DNA from: Phytobacter palmae | Lineage (GTDB): Bacteria; Pseudomonadota; Gammaproteobacteria; Enterobacterales; Enterobacteriaceae | Direction: 5' to 3' | Assembly: GCA_900112785.1 (NCBI GenBank) | Contig: FONB01000004.1 | Location: 186,488 to 250,487, forward strand | DNA: 64,000 nucleotides | In this document: piece after piece, positions 54,148-63,572 of the stretch | How positions within the stretch are numbered: the first letter of the stretch is position 1 | Layout: each line of letters opens with the position of its first letter | The notes under the pieces: generated by a model | Database searches by the model: none | What the model was told of the DNA's origin: nothing | The model's input: only the letters and a program-made list of their open reading frames with translations | Position numbers and translations under genes: made by a program

Positions 54148-54980
54148 CAGTGGGCATGCTCCGTTTCCAGATGAGGATCGAGGCGATCGCGCAGGGCATC
54201 GCCCACCATGTTAAAGGCCATCACGCTGATAAATAGCGCCAGCCCCGGCCATAACATTTGCAGTGGTTGCGTCCAGATATACTGGCGGGCATCGTTAATC
54301 ATCACCCCCCATTCGGCGGTGGGGGCGCTGACGCCCAGCCCCAGAAACGACATTCCCGCCACGTGCAGCATCATATGGCCGATATCGAGCGTCGCCAGTA
54401 CCAGCAGCGAGGGCACCACGGCGCCCGCCAGATGGTCGATAAATACCTGCGTATAGCTCGCCCCGCTCAGGCGGGCCGCCAGAATGTACTCACGGCTGCG
54501 CAGAGAAATCACCAGGCTGCGTACCATGCGTGCGTACCAGGCCCAGTGAGAGAGCGCGATGGCGATAATCACATTCGTCAGCCCGGTTCCCAGCACGCCG
54601 ACCATAAAGAACGACAGGATCGAGGTGGGGAAGGTCATAAAGACATCCGCCACGCGCATAATTGCCTGGTCGGTGCGCCCTCCCGCCAACCCGGCACAAC
54701 CGCCGAGCGTCAGTCCAAGTACCAGCACCAGCAGAAGACAGGCCATGACCGAGCCTAAGGAGACGCGGGTGGCGCTCATCAGGCGGGCAAAAATATCCCG
54801 CCCAAGATGGTCGGTGCCCAGCCAGTGTTCGCTACCTGGTGGTAACAGGCGGGCAGGCAGGTTAATTGCCTGCGGGTCGTAGGGGAGCCACCACTGACAG
54901 GTCAGGGCGATAACCAGCAGCAGCGCCAGTATCAGCACGGCAAAGCGTACCGACCAGCGGGCAGAACGCAGAAAACTCAT
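54147..54980 (-). CDS. nikC: Nickel ABC transporter permease
   Basis: 277 residues, six membrane segments, with the dipeptide/nickel permease features [18 protein letters not shown] and the ATPase-contact EAA loop region [18 protein letters not shown]. It overlaps nikB by 4 bases. Confidence 0.95.
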   Translation of the reverse strand: MSFLRSARWSVRFAVLILALLLVIALTCQWWLPYDPQAINLPARLLPPGSEHWLGTDHLGRDIFARLMSATRVSLGSVMACLLLVLVLGLTLGGCAGLAGGRTDQAIMRVADVFMTFPTSILSFFMVGVLGTGLTNVIIAIALSHWAWYARMVRSLVISLRSREYILAARLSGASYTQVFIDHLAGAVVPSLLVLATLDIGHMMLHVAGMSFLGLGVSAPTAEWGVMINDARQYIWTQPLQMLWPGLALFISVMAFNMVGDALRDRLDPHLETEHAH

Positions 54981-55921
54981 GCATGCGCTCCTTCATGATG
55001 ACGAATTCGCGGGTCCAGCGCGGCGCTGATTACATCTACCAGCAGGTTACACAGGGCGAATACGATGACCATCACCAGCGTAAAACACTGGATCACCGGG
55101 TAGTCGCGGTTGAAGATCGCCGACACGGCATAACGGCCTATACCCGGCCAGGCAAAAATGCTTTCGATAATCATCGTACCGCCAATCAGCTCACCCACGT
55201 GCATGCCGAGCGCGGTGATGACTGGCAATGACGCGTTACGCAAAATATGCTGACGCTCGGTCTGTTTTTCACTCAGGCCGCGTAGCCGCGCCCAGGTAAC
55301 ATGCCGTTGTCCGGCGGCCTCCAGCATACTGGCGCGTAACAGGCGAGCATTGATGGCGAGCGACATAAAGGCAATCGACACGGCGGGCAGCAGGATATGC
55401 CGCCAGCCGCCGTAGCCCATTGCCGGTAGCCATTGCAGGTAAACCGAGAAGAACATCACCAGCAGAAAGGCCAGCCAGAAGTTCGGCATTGAGACGCCAA
55501 GAAAGGCAATCAGACGCACGATATAGTCCGGCAGGCTATTGCGGTGGCGCGCGGCCCAGATACCCAGCGGTACGGAGGTAAGCAGAATCAGGATCAGCGC
55601 GACGCCCGCCAGTTGCAATGTGGCTGGCAGGAAGTGCAGAACATCTTCCAGTACCGGGCGCTGGGTCGCATATGAGATACCGAAATCGAGATGCAGCGCC
55701 TGCCATAACCAGTGCAGATACTGCTGTGGCAGTGGTTTATCCAGCCCCAGCATGGTGCGCGTCGAGGCGACCATCTCCTGCGTAGGAGGCAGATTCGACA
55801 GGCGCAGATAATCCAGCGCCGGGTCGCCGGCTCCCATGCGCAGCAGCAGGAAGATGACCACCGAGGCGGCGAAAATCATCGGAATAAGCAGTAACAAACG
55901 GCGAATGACATAGCGCAGCAT
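54977..55921 (-). CDS. nikB: Nickel ABC transporter permease
   Basis: 314 residues, six membrane segments; starts [22 protein letters not shown] and carries the EAA loop near [13 protein letters not shown]. Partner of NikC; its ATG overlaps the nikA stop by one base. Confidence 0.95.
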   Translation of the reverse strand: MLRYVIRRLLLLIPMIFAASVVIFLLLRMGAGDPALDYLRLSNLPPTQEMVASTRTMLGLDKPLPQQYLHWLWQALHLDFGISYATQRPVLEDVLHFLPATLQLAGVALILILLTSVPLGIWAARHRNSLPDYIVRLIAFLGVSMPNFWLAFLLVMFFSVYLQWLPAMGYGGWRHILLPAVSIAFMSLAINARLLRASMLEAAGQRHVTWARLRGLSEKQTERQHILRNASLPVITALGMHVGELIGGTMIIESIFAWPGIGRYAVSAIFNRDYPVIQCFTLVMVIVFALCNLLVDVISAALDPRIRHHEGAHA

Positions 55922-57492
55922 CAGGGTTTCACCGGGGTAATGTGTTCAAAAGGAATATCACTGGCGATAGGGGCGAAAGGAATCACGCCCAGTTCAGGCT
56001 TCGCCACCACCAGCGTTGAGACATAGCTGATGGGCAGATAGACCGCCTCGTCGTGCAGACGGGTCAGAATGTCGCGATAAAGCGCCTGGCGCTCTGTCTC
56101 ATCGCGTGTCGTCAGCACCTCGCCAATCTCTTTATCGATCTGCGCTTTGTCCGGCAGGCCAAGTTGTGCCTGATAATCCGCATGAGACGGTACACGCATG
56201 GAGCTTAAGAAGGCGTGCGGGTCATAAGGCGCCCCCCAGGTGCGGTTGAAAATCATGCCAAAACGACCGTCGCGCTGGCGGGCATAAATACTGCTCTCTT
56301 CCTCGCCCACAAGTGCCGTGTCCACGCCGATGTCGCGTAAATTGGCCTGAATAATTTCGGCCATTGATTTACTCATCGCGTCGGTGCCGATAAACGCCAG
56401 TTCGACATGCAGGGGCTGCCCTGCTTTTTCACGGGTAGTTTTGCCGTCCGGCAGTTTCCAGCCGTCGGCGTCCAGCAGCGCACGAGCTTTTGCCGGGGAA
56501 TATTCACGCGCTTTCAGACCAATATCAGCGTAGGGCACGGTGGGGGCAAAGAGCGTATCGGCTACCTTCTGGGTGCCGTACAGCGCGCTATCAATCAGCG
56601 TCTTTTTATCGACCGCGTAATTGAGCGCTTCGCGAACGGCCTGTTCATTGGTGGGCGCTTTCGCGGAGTTCAGCGCCAGCATCACCGTTTCGACCGGGGC
56701 GGAAAGCTGCGTGTGTAACGCCGGGTTCTGACTGAAACGGGAGAAGGTATCAAGCGGCAACAGCCCTTCATTGCCATACAGCAGGTCGAGATCGCCGGTT
56801 TCAAACGCCACCGCGCGACTGGTAGGGTCCGGGATCACTTTGATGGTGATTTTGCTCAGCGCCGGTTTTTCGCCCCAGTAGTGTTCGTTACGCACCATCA
56901 CGTCGTATTGATTCAGGCGCGACTCCTGCAATACCCACGGCCCGGTACCAATGGGAGCAACGATACCGTTCATTGTTTCGTGATTTTTAAACTGGGAGGG
57001 GGCGATAAAACGAAACGGCCGGGGCAGGGAAAGCTCCTGCAGGAACGGGTAGTAGGCGCTTTTCAGGGTAATTTGCAGTTCGCTGTCGCTGAGTGCTTTC
57101 ACGTCGGTTATCTGGTTGGCAAGCTCAAGCCAGGCATGACGCTGGCGGTTATCAAGCACCGCACGGAAGTTTTCCGCCGCTGCCTGTGCGTTAAACGGCT
57201 CGCCGTTGGAGAACGTCACATCAGTACGCAGCGTGAAGACCCAGGTTTTTCCATCCTCAGACGAGGTCCAGCTTTTGGCCAGCCAGGGTTTTACCGTGCC
57301 GTCGGCCTGATACTTAACCAGCGGCTCGTAAACCATGCTTTGGGCGAACATTTGGTTCGGCGTATAGAGATGCGGATTAAGCGGTCCTGCGTTGACCGGC
57401 CATGCGGTGGTCAACTCCTGCGGGGATGAAGCCTGGGCAAAAAACGTAGTACAGGCCAGTAGTAACGCACTAAGAGAGCGAAAGGACGACAT
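55921..57492 (-). CDS. nikA: Periplasmic nickel-binding protein
   Basis: 523 residues, signal peptide cleaved about residue 21 (FAQA/SSP). Family 5 solute-binding protein that binds Ni with a chelator and also signals in nickel chemotaxis in E. coli. [20 protein letters not shown] and the W/R-rich binding-site regions are intact. AGGGAAAACC precedes the ATG; a perfect NikR operator lies 31 bases upstream. First gene of nikABCDE-nikR. Confidence 0.97.
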   Translation of the reverse strand: MSSFRSLSALLLACTTFFAQASSPQELTTAWPVNAGPLNPHLYTPNQMFAQSMVYEPLVKYQADGTVKPWLAKSWTSSEDGKTWVFTLRTDVTFSNGEPFNAQAAAENFRAVLDNRQRHAWLELANQITDVKALSDSELQITLKSAYYPFLQELSLPRPFRFIAPSQFKNHETMNGIVAPIGTGPWVLQESRLNQYDVMVRNEHYWGEKPALSKITIKVIPDPTSRAVAFETGDLDLLYGNEGLLPLDTFSRFSQNPALHTQLSAPVETVMLALNSAKAPTNEQAVREALNYAVDKKTLIDSALYGTQKVADTLFAPTVPYADIGLKAREYSPAKARALLDADGWKLPDGKTTREKAGQPLHVELAFIGTDAMSKSMAEIIQANLRDIGVDTALVGEEESSIYARQRDGRFGMIFNRTWGAPYDPHAFLSSMRVPSHADYQAQLGLPDKAQIDKEIGEVLTTRDETERQALYRDILTRLHDEAVYLPISYVSTLVVAKPELGVIPFAPIASDIPFEHITPVKP

Positions 57493-57522
57493 GGTTTTCC
57501 CTGAAAGTCTGCCACAAAAGGA

Positions 57523-57550
57523 GTATGACGATTTTATGGATTCATCATAC
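57523..57550 (-). promoter_or_regulatory. NikR operator
   Basis: GTATGA (57523-57528), exactly 16 bases, TCATAC (57545-57550): a perfect match to the known NikR half-sites and spacing, upstream of nikA. Confidence 0.95.
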
Positions 57551-57662
57551 GAATGCGGTGCGCGGGATCAAAAAAGGCATGAGAAGATTGTGGAAATCGT
57601 GAAACGAACGAAGGGGAGTGGTCAGCGGAACCCTTCCGCCGACAGTAAACTCCTATCTTTAA

Positions 57663-58523
57663 CTACTGCCCCTTTAACAGTTGCAGCAGCGTGTCTACCT
57701 GCTCATCGGGCGGCATCAGATCTTTTTTGACAATCAAATGCAGCGGCGTGGCGCGACGCGAACCGTGGCTGAGCGGCAGGATTTTCAGCACCCCGCTGGA
57801 GAGCAGAGACTGGATGCGCTCCTCGGGCAGCCAGCCGTAGCCCACCTGATATTGCACTGCTTCTACGGCAGCATCGATGGTAGAAAAAGTCCATGACTCG
57901 CCGCTCTCCAGGGGAAGGCGATTTTCACGGTCTGCTATACGAATCAATGGCCAGGCGGCGAGAATATCCTCAGTAATCGTGGTTTCGGCGCAAAGGGGAT
58001 GGTCCCGGTGGGCGACCGCGACAAAATCAATATTCATCAGCCATTCACCGCGCCCGGTCATGTCCTGGCGACGGGTCAGCACCAGCACATCGGCTTCGGC
58101 GTGGGCGGGGCGCTCCACAGAGGCGTTTTCAAGCACTTCGGTCAGATGCACCTGCGTTTGCGGATAGCGCTGCTGAAACTGGCGCAAAATGGCAAACAAC
58201 CGTGAGCGGGGAAAGATGCTGTCGACGACCAGGTCGAGCCGGGTCCGTTGCCCGTTGCGTAGTGTGACCGCCCGGGTTTCAACGTAGTCGAACGCTTTAA
58301 GTAACGGTTTAACCTGATTAAGCAACAGCTCGCCAGCAGGAGTAAGTACCGCACGGCGGCCTTCCTGTATCAGCAATGCCACACCCAGACGCTCCTGTAA
58401 TAGCGCCAGGTTGTAGCTGACGGATGACTGGCTACGGTGAGTCTCTTCGGCGGCCTTCGCAAAACTGCCCAGCTCTACTACTTTTTGCAGTAGCGACCAT
58501 TGTTCAAGGGTGGTTTTATGCAT
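57663..58523 (-). CDS. LysR family regulator divergent from padC
   Basis: 286 residues. Winged helix-turn-helix at the start (SFAKAAEETHRSQSSVSYNLALLQERLG) and a LysR effector domain. It shares a 99-base intergenic region with padC containing a perfect 15-bp inverted repeat. Phenolic acid decarboxylase genes are often PadR-controlled in Gram-positive bacteria; here a LysR protein probably senses the phenolic acid. Confidence 0.88.
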   Translation of the reverse strand: MHKTTLEQWSLLQKVVELGSFAKAAEETHRSQSSVSYNLALLQERLGVALLIQEGRRAVLTPAGELLLNQVKPLLKAFDYVETRAVTLRNGQRTRLDLVVDSIFPRSRLFAILRQFQQRYPQTQVHLTEVLENASVERPAHAEADVLVLTRRQDMTGRGEWLMNIDFVAVAHRDHPLCAETTITEDILAAWPLIRIADRENRLPLESGESWTFSTIDAAVEAVQYQVGYGWLPEERIQSLLSSGVLKILPLSHGSRRATPLHLIVKKDLMPPDEQVDTLLQLLKGQ

Positions 58524-58532
58524 AACTCATCT

Positions 58533-58581
58533 AAAAAATGAATGAATTTAATTCAAACATAGCGTTATTCATTCATTTTTT
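58533..58581. promoter_or_regulatory. Perfect 15-bp inverted repeat in the LysR-padC gap
   Basis: AAAAAATGAATGAAT (58533-58547) and ATTCATTCATTTTTT (58567-58581), separated by 19 bases. It starts 10 bases from the LysR start codon and ends 41 bases before padC, as expected for a site controlling both promoters. Confidence 0.75.
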
Positions 58582-58622
58582 GAAGCGGTACGATCTTCTT
58601 ATCAACTAAGAGGAGCACAATT

Positions 58623-59129
58623 ATGAGCAGCTTTGATAAACATGATCTGAGCGGTTTTGTCGGCAAACATCTGGTTTATACCTACGATAACGGCTGGAAC
58701 TACGAGATTTATGTCAAAAACGAGACTACCCTGGACTACCGTATTCATAGCGGTATCGTGGCGAATCGTTGGGTGAAAAATCAGCAGGCTTACATTGTAC
58801 GTGTTGGCGAGAGCATTTATAAAATCTCCTGGACCGAGCCGACAGGCACTGACGTGAGTTTGATCGTAAACCTCGGCGATCGCCTGTTTCATGGCACGAT
58901 CTTCTTCCCACGTTGGGTGATCAACAATCCGGAAAAAACCGTCTGTTTCCAGAACGATCATATTCCGCTGATGGAATCCTATCGTGAGGCTGGGCCGGCC
59001 TATCCGACCGAAGTGATTGATGAATTTGCGACTATTACATTTGTGCGCGACTGTGGCGCAGACAATGACAGCGTCATCGCCTGCGCAGCCAGTGAACTTC
59101 CGGCGGATTTCCCGAACAACCTGCGCTAA
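58623..59129 (+). CDS. padC: Phenolic acid decarboxylase
   Basis: Non-oxidatively decarboxylates p-coumaric, ferulic or caffeic acid to the vinyl phenol, detoxifying plant hydroxycinnamates without a cofactor. 168 residues with the family motifs LVYTYDNGWNYEIYVKNE, SGIVANRWVKNQ and FFPRWV. AGAGGAGC precedes the ATG. It occupies the place where acpT lies in E. coli, between nik and yhhT. Confidence 0.95.
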   Translation: MSSFDKHDLSGFVGKHLVYTYDNGWNYEIYVKNETTLDYRIHSGIVANRWVKNQQAYIVRVGESIYKISWTEPTGTDVSLIVNLGDRLFHGTIFFPRWVINNPEKTVCFQNDHIPLMESYREAGPAYPTEVIDEFATITFVRDCGADNDSVIACAASELPADFPNNLR

Positions 59130-59135
59130 CGCAGG

Positions 59136-60185
59136 CTAGCCGGGCAGGCGATTTTTCGGCCTGCCCGGGCCAAGCATAATGGCCAGTTTGCTTCCGCCAG
59201 TGGTGGTTTCCATCCATATTTTACAGACGCTGGTAAGTGGCACAGAAAGTAGCATCCCCACCGGACCGAGCAACCAGCCCCAAATCAGTAGCGAAAGAAA
59301 AACCACCAGTGTCGACATACCGAGTCTGTGACCCATCATGCGTGGCTCCAGAATATTGCCAATAACCATATGCACGATGAGAAACAGGGCGCCGACCAGA
59401 AGCCACTCATATGGGCCATTAAAGAGCAAAGCCTGAATCATCGGTGGGATCGCAGAAAGCACCGATCCGATATTCGGCACGTAATTAAGCAGAAATGCCA
59501 GAACCCCCCACATGAGCGCAAACTGAATGTCCATAATGGCCAGCCCCGCCCAGACGATCACTCCCGTCCACAGACTGAGCAGCGTTTTTAGCGCCAGATA
59601 GTGAGAGACGCCCTTAAGCGCGCGGTGTAAACCGGCGATATGAATCTGTGGATTATTCAGGGCGAAACGCATTTTATAGGGCACGTGACGCACTTCGAAG
59701 AGCATGAATACCGTGGTCATTACCAGTAAAACGATACTCGCCATCGCGTTAGACAGTTGCGTCATCATCGTCGTGGCAAAACTCATCACCCGCTCAGAAT
59801 CCATTCGTTGCAGCATTCGTTCTGGCGATATATGCAGGTGCAGAAAGGGGAGCGCATCCTGAATCTGGAGAAATTTACGCGTGAACTCCCGATTGTATTT
59901 CGGCAGCATCGTCATGAATTCATTCACTGAGGCGGCCAGCACACCAACCAGCGCGGTCAGGAAGATCAGCATCACCAGTACCACAATAGCGATGGCGACA
60001 GGTCGTTTCACACCCCGGCGAAGAAACCAGGTCACCAGCGGGTTAAGCACGATGGCGAAAAAGAGCGCCAGTAATAATTGAACAATGATATCGGCGGCGG
60101 CATGAATACCGGCCAGAATAATGACCAGTGAGGCCAGTTTGAGAAGAATATGTAAACCCGCACGATCGGGTTGGGGCTGTGTCAT
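59136..60185 (-). CDS. yhhT: AI-2E family transporter YhhT
   Basis: 349 residues, about eight membrane segments, of the AI-2 exporter/PerM superfamily; the actual cargo of YhhT is not known. AAGGAATTGCCC precedes ATG 60185. VPNIGSVLSAIPPMIQAL and the C-terminal LGMSTLVVFLSLLIWGWLLG are typical. Divergent from yhhS as in E. coli. Confidence 0.93.
   Translation of the reverse strand: MTQPQPDRAGLHILLKLASLVIILAGIHAAADIIVQLLLALFFAIVLNPLVTWFLRRGVKRPVAIAIVVLVMLIFLTALVGVLAASVNEFMTMLPKYNREFTRKFLQIQDALPFLHLHISPERMLQRMDSERVMSFATTMMTQLSNAMASIVLLVMTTVFMLFEVRHVPYKMRFALNNPQIHIAGLHRALKGVSHYLALKTLLSLWTGVIVWAGLAIMDIQFALMWGVLAFLLNYVPNIGSVLSAIPPMIQALLFNGPYEWLLVGALFLIVHMVIGNILEPRMMGHRLGMSTLVVFLSLLIWGWLLGPVGMLLSVPLTSVCKIWMETTTGGSKLAIMLGPGRPKNRLPG
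59140..59168. terminator. Hairpin at the padC/yhhT convergent ends
   Basis: CCGGGCAGGC (59140-59149) and GCCTGCCCGG (59159-59168): a perfect 10-bp stem 10 bases after padC and overlapping the last codons of yhhT. The loop carries ATTTTT; no U-tract follows the stem. Confidence 0.5.
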
Positions 60186-60329
60186 GGGCAATTCCTTTTT
60201 CTATACCGCCCGATAAGTGTAGCCACTGGCGGGCGCTTCGCCCGAGGCAGATATTCTTAATCTGCATGCTGATTTCCAGTCCATGACGTGGTAATAGTGA
60301 AACATCGTTGTGAAAATCTGGTGAACCCC

Positions 60330-61532
60330 ATGCCCGAACAAGCCGCTGAACCGGCGCTAAGCGGATTACGTCTTAATCTGCGGATTCTCTCCGTCGTTAT
60401 CTTCAACTTCGCAAGTTACCTCACGATAGGTTTGCCACTGGCGGTTTTGCCAGGCTATGTCCATGAAACGCTGGGGTATAGCGCCTTTTGGGCAGGGCTG
60501 GTTATCAGCCTGCAATACTTCGCCACCCTTATGAGTCGTCCACATGCCGGACGCTACGCCGATATGCTCGGCCCGAAAAAGGTGGTGGTGTTTGGCCTCT
60601 GTGGCGCGTTCATTTGCGGGTTGAGTTACCTGCTGGCGGATCTGCAAAGCGCCTCGCCGCTGGTGAGCCTGGTGCTGCTCTGTACAGGGCGCATCATTCT
60701 CGGTATCGGGCAAAGTTTTGCCGGGACCGGGTCGATGCTATGGGGCGTAGGGGTGGTCGGTTCACTGCATATTGCCCGCGTTATTTCCTGGAACGGTATT
60801 GCAACCTATGGCGCAATGGCGCTGGGGGCACCACTTGGCGTGATTTGCTACAACTACGCCGGACTGAGCGGCCTGGGTGGCTTCATTATGGCGGTGGCGT
60901 TTGTTGCCATTGCCTGTGCGTTGCCGCGTGCGGCGGTAAAAGCCAGCAAAGGTAAGCCACTGCCGTTTCGTGCGGTGCTCGGGTTTGTCTGGATCTATGG
61001 GATGGGGCTGGCGCTGGGTACGGCCGGATTTGGCGTTATTGCCACCTTTATTACCTTCTTTTATGACGCTAAAGGGTGGGATGGCGCCGCCTTCGCCCTG
61101 ACGCTGTTTAGCCTGGCGTTTGTGGGCTCACGGCTGGTTTTCCCGAACAGTATTAACCGCCTGGGTGGCCTGAATGTGGCGATGATAAGCCTTGCTGTGG
61201 AAGTGGTCGGCCTTATTCTGGTGGGGATCGCCGATGCCCCGCTGGTGGCGAAAATAGGGGTTTTCCTGACCGGGGCCGGTTTCTCTCTGGTCTTCCCGGC
61301 GCTGGGGGTGGTGGCGGTCAAAGCCGTGCCGCAGCACAATCAGGGCGCGGCGTTGGGCACATATACGGTGTTTATGGATCTGTCGCTGGGGATAACCGGG
61401 CCGCTTGCCGGGCTGTTGATGGCATGGTCAGGAGTATCGATGGTTTATCTGCTGACGGCGGTGCTGGTGGCGGGGGCGTTATTGCTGACGTGGCGGCTAA
61501 AAAAACGGCCTCCGCTGGAGGCCGTTTCCTGA
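60330..61532 (+). CDS. yhhS: MFS transporter YhhS
   Basis: 400 residues, 12 membrane segments, with the MFS loop motif GRYADMLGPKK between TM2 and TM3. Closely follows E. coli YhhS from MPEQAAEPALSGLRLNLRI. Probable efflux pump (arabinose or glyphosate efflux were reported for YhhS in E. coli). Its last codons form one arm of a terminator shared with dcrB. Confidence 0.92.
   Translation: MPEQAAEPALSGLRLNLRILSVVIFNFASYLTIGLPLAVLPGYVHETLGYSAFWAGLVISLQYFATLMSRPHAGRYADMLGPKKVVVFGLCGAFICGLSYLLADLQSASPLVSLVLLCTGRIILGIGQSFAGTGSMLWGVGVVGSLHIARVISWNGIATYGAMALGAPLGVICYNYAGLSGLGGFIMAVAFVAIACALPRAAVKASKGKPLPFRAVLGFVWIYGMGLALGTAGFGVIATFITFFYDAKGWDGAAFALTLFSLAFVGSRLVFPNSINRLGGLNVAMISLAVEVVGLILVGIADAPLVAKIGVFLTGAGFSLVFPALGVVAVKAVPQHNQGAALGTYTVFMDLSLGITGPLAGLLMAWSGVSMVYLLTAVLVAGALLLTWRLKKRPPLEAVS
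61503..61527. terminator. Bidirectional terminator encoded in the yhhS 3' end
   Basis: AAACGGCCTCC (61503-61513), GCT, GGAGGCCGTTT (61517-61527): an 11-bp perfect stem with A/T edges. It encodes the last YhhS residues and lies just beyond the dcrB stop. Confidence 0.75.
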
Positions 61533-62093
61533 TTACTTGATGACCAGGGTGTTAACAATGTTTTCCGCTGCGGTCTGCGCCTGCTGCTGGTTATCGGCCG
61601 GCAGCGTTACCTGCAACGTCAGCAGTTTGTTGTCCACTTTACCCAGCACCACGGTAGACCAGGCCGTTTGACCTTTGGCGGAGATGATGCTGTCGAGCTG
61701 CTGCATCTTCTGGCCTTTCAGTTCGATAGACTTGTTGGTCACGACCTGCAGCTGCGGGTCGCGGTTGCGCTGCTGGTCTTCCAGGCGTTTTGCCAGCGTA
61801 TCCAGCCCTTCCTGAGTGTCGTCGCCCACAATTACAATCACCGCTTTCTGACCGGTTGAGTCAGAGTAAACGTGCATATTATTAGACTGCGTACCCAGTT
61901 TGCCGCTTTGGTCGGTCATGTCTGCGGGCAGCGAGAAGCTGAGTTTGCCATCAAGCAGCGTCACCGGTTGCCCGGTCGCGTTGCTTTCTGCGGAAGCCCC
62001 TTGTGCGGGCGTTTTTTTGCTGTCGCTGTTGTCGCAGGCCGCCAGACCCATCACCAGCAGGCCAATACCGACATATTTAACCAGATTGCGCAT
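61533..62093 (-). CDS. dcrB: Lipoprotein DcrB
   Basis: 186 residues with a lipobox (GLAAC, Cys20) after a short signal. Named for phage C1/C6 DNA-entry requirement in Salmonella/E. coli studies, and later tied to lipoprotein maturation in the envelope. The soluble domain starts with [15 protein letters not shown]. Its stop directly abuts the yhhS stop. Downstream of yhhQ by 73 bases on the same strand. Confidence 0.95.
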   Translation of the reverse strand: MRNLVKYVGIGLLVMGLAACDNSDSKKTPAQGASAESNATGQPVTLLDGKLSFSLPADMTDQSGKLGTQSNNMHVYSDSTGQKAVIVIVGDDTQEGLDTLAKRLEDQQRNRDPQLQVVTNKSIELKGQKMQQLDSIISAKGQTAWSTVVLGKVDNKLLTLQVTLPADNQQQAQTAAENIVNTLVIK

Positions 62094-62166
62094 TGCCTTC
62101 TTCCTTTCGATAAACAGCCATAACGGCTCATGCGGGCCATCTTACCACAACTGGCAACGCGTACTC

Positions 62167-62832
62167 TTAACTGGCCTGTAACGCTGATATTTCAGATTTG
62201 TCTGCCAGTCTTTTCAACAGCATATTCAACAACACGCCATACATCGGCAGGAAGAAGGCGATGCTGATAATGACCTTAAAGGCGTAATCCACCAGCGCGA
62301 TTTCCATCCAGTGTTCAGCCATAAACGGGTCCGGGCTGTGCCAGAAGGCGATGAAGAAAAAGGCGAGGGTGTCGCTGGCGTTACCGAACACCGTGGAGGC
62401 CGCAGGTGCCATCCACCAGCGTTTGTTCTGACGCAGGCGGTTAAACACATGCACGTCAAGGATCTGCCCCAACGCGTAAGCCATAAAGCTGGCGGTGGCG
62501 ATACGGGCAACGAACAGGTTGAAATGGGTCAATGCTTCAAAGCCCTGCCAGCTTCCCATATAAAACAGTGAAGATATGCCGTAGGAGATAACCAGCGCAG
62601 GCACCATCACAGCGAAAATAATCCGTCGGGCGAGCGGCGCGCCAAAAATACGCACGGTCAAATCTGTCGCAAGGAAAATAAACGGGAAACTGAATGCGCC
62701 CCAGGTGGTGTGGAAGCCGAAAATACTGACCGGTAGCTGTACCAGATAGTTGCTGGAGGTGATCACCAGCAGGTGAAAAAGGGATAGCCAGAACAGCGCT
62801 TTCATGCGCTGAGTTTGCGAAAACTGCGTCAT
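62167..62832 (-). CDS. yhhQ: Queuosine precursor (preQ0/preQ1) transporter YhhQ
   Basis: 221 residues, six or seven membrane segments, COG1738 family. E. coli YhhQ imports 7-cyano-7-deazaguanine for queuosine tRNA modification. Marks: LSLFHLLVITSSNYLVQLP, FIFLATDLTVRIFG and MAYALGQILDVHVF. The leader folds as a preQ1-I-like aptamer that overlaps the ribosome site. Confidence 0.95.
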   Translation of the reverse strand: MTQFSQTQRMKALFWLSLFHLLVITSSNYLVQLPVSIFGFHTTWGAFSFPFIFLATDLTVRIFGAPLARRIIFAVMVPALVISYGISSLFYMGSWQGFEALTHFNLFVARIATASFMAYALGQILDVHVFNRLRQNKRWWMAPAASTVFGNASDTLAFFFIAFWHSPDPFMAEHWMEIALVDYAFKVIISIAFFLPMYGVLLNMLLKRLADKSEISALQAS

Positions 62833-62839
62833 ATTGTGA

Positions 62840-62870
62840 CCTTTTTAGTGTTTGGGGTGAGGGAACCCAA
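62840..62870 (-). promoter_or_regulatory. preQ1-I-like riboswitch upstream of yhhQ
   Basis: Minus-strand RNA UUGGG-UUCCCUCAC-CCCAA forms a 5-bp stem with a C-rich loop, followed by the A-rich tail ACACUAAAAAGG whose AAGG is the yhhQ ribosome site 7 bases from AUG. This is the compact stem plus A-rich pseudoknot tail of translational preQ1-I aptamers, in front of a preQ0/preQ1 transporter gene. Confidence 0.7.
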
Positions 62871-62884
62871 TAAACATGTAACGC

Positions 62885-62995
62885 CTTATATTCGCTGCCC
62901 TTTTCATATCGGGAAGCACTGGTCATCTTCACGTACTCCGTGTACGTAACGATGCCGGCGTGCTGGCCTCAATCAAACGGGCTGCGCTAATAATG
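62885..62995. repeat. Palindromic repeat remnant between yhhQ and tusA
   Basis: Contains CTTCACGTACTCCGTGTACG (62928-62947), the same central hairpin as the element upstream of gorA. The outer arms are degenerate. The rest of the 300-base yhhQ-tusA gap shows no gene. Confidence 0.4.
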
Positions 62996-63139
62996 CGTGT
63001 TGATACTGTGCAAAGCCGCAGAATGATACTGCAACATTTTGGCGATGCAATGGTTATTTTTAACGCAATCGTTAACCTGGCTTGCGTCATAAAATGGGCA
63101 GCGTAAACTAATGCCGTTTTTCCCCCGTGTGAGATGAAA

Positions 63140-63385
63140 ATGACCGACCTGTTTATTACCGCCGACCATACTCTTGACGCGCTGGGCCTGCGTTGCCCTG
63201 AGCCGGTGATGATGGTGCGCAAAACCGTACGCAACATGCAGCCGGGTGAAACCCTGCTGGTGATTGCCGACGATCCGGCGACCACCCGCGACATTCCCGG
63301 TTTCTGCCGTTTTATGGAACATGAACTGGTGGCCCATGAAACACAATCGCTGCCGTATCGCTATCTGGTGCGTAAAGGACAATAA
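63140..63385 (+). CDS. tusA: Sulfurtransferase TusA
   Basis: Accepts sulfur from IscS as a persulfide and passes it to TusBCD for tRNA 2-thiouridine synthesis, also affecting molybdenum cofactor supply. 81 residues; active Cys19 in [13 protein letters not shown]. Start at 63140 by alignment with E. coli; an upstream in-frame ATG at 63134 is possible. In E. coli zntA is its next neighbour; here a TRAP gene follows. Confidence 0.96.
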   Translation: MTDLFITADHTLDALGLRCPEPVMMVRKTVRNMQPGETLLVIADDPATTRDIPGFCRFMEHELVAHETQSLPYRYLVRKGQ

Positions 63386-63572
63386 CTCCCCCATGACAGG
63401 CCGCGTTTTTACGCCGTTTGCGATCCTTGCCACCATTCTAAACCGTTGTTTCATTTTTTAGCGCTTTTTGTGAGGCGCTTCACCCTCCCTTTTTCAGCGG
63501 TAGTCTAGTTTTTAAGCGTAAAAATAAAACATTGTTTTAACATTTACCTTTCACTGCCCTGGAGAAGACCCG

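Noticed and set aside
57563-57580. Possible FNR half-site (ATCAA) upstream of nikA
   Set aside because: E. coli nik is FNR-dependent, but only one half-site is visible here and the other half does not match.
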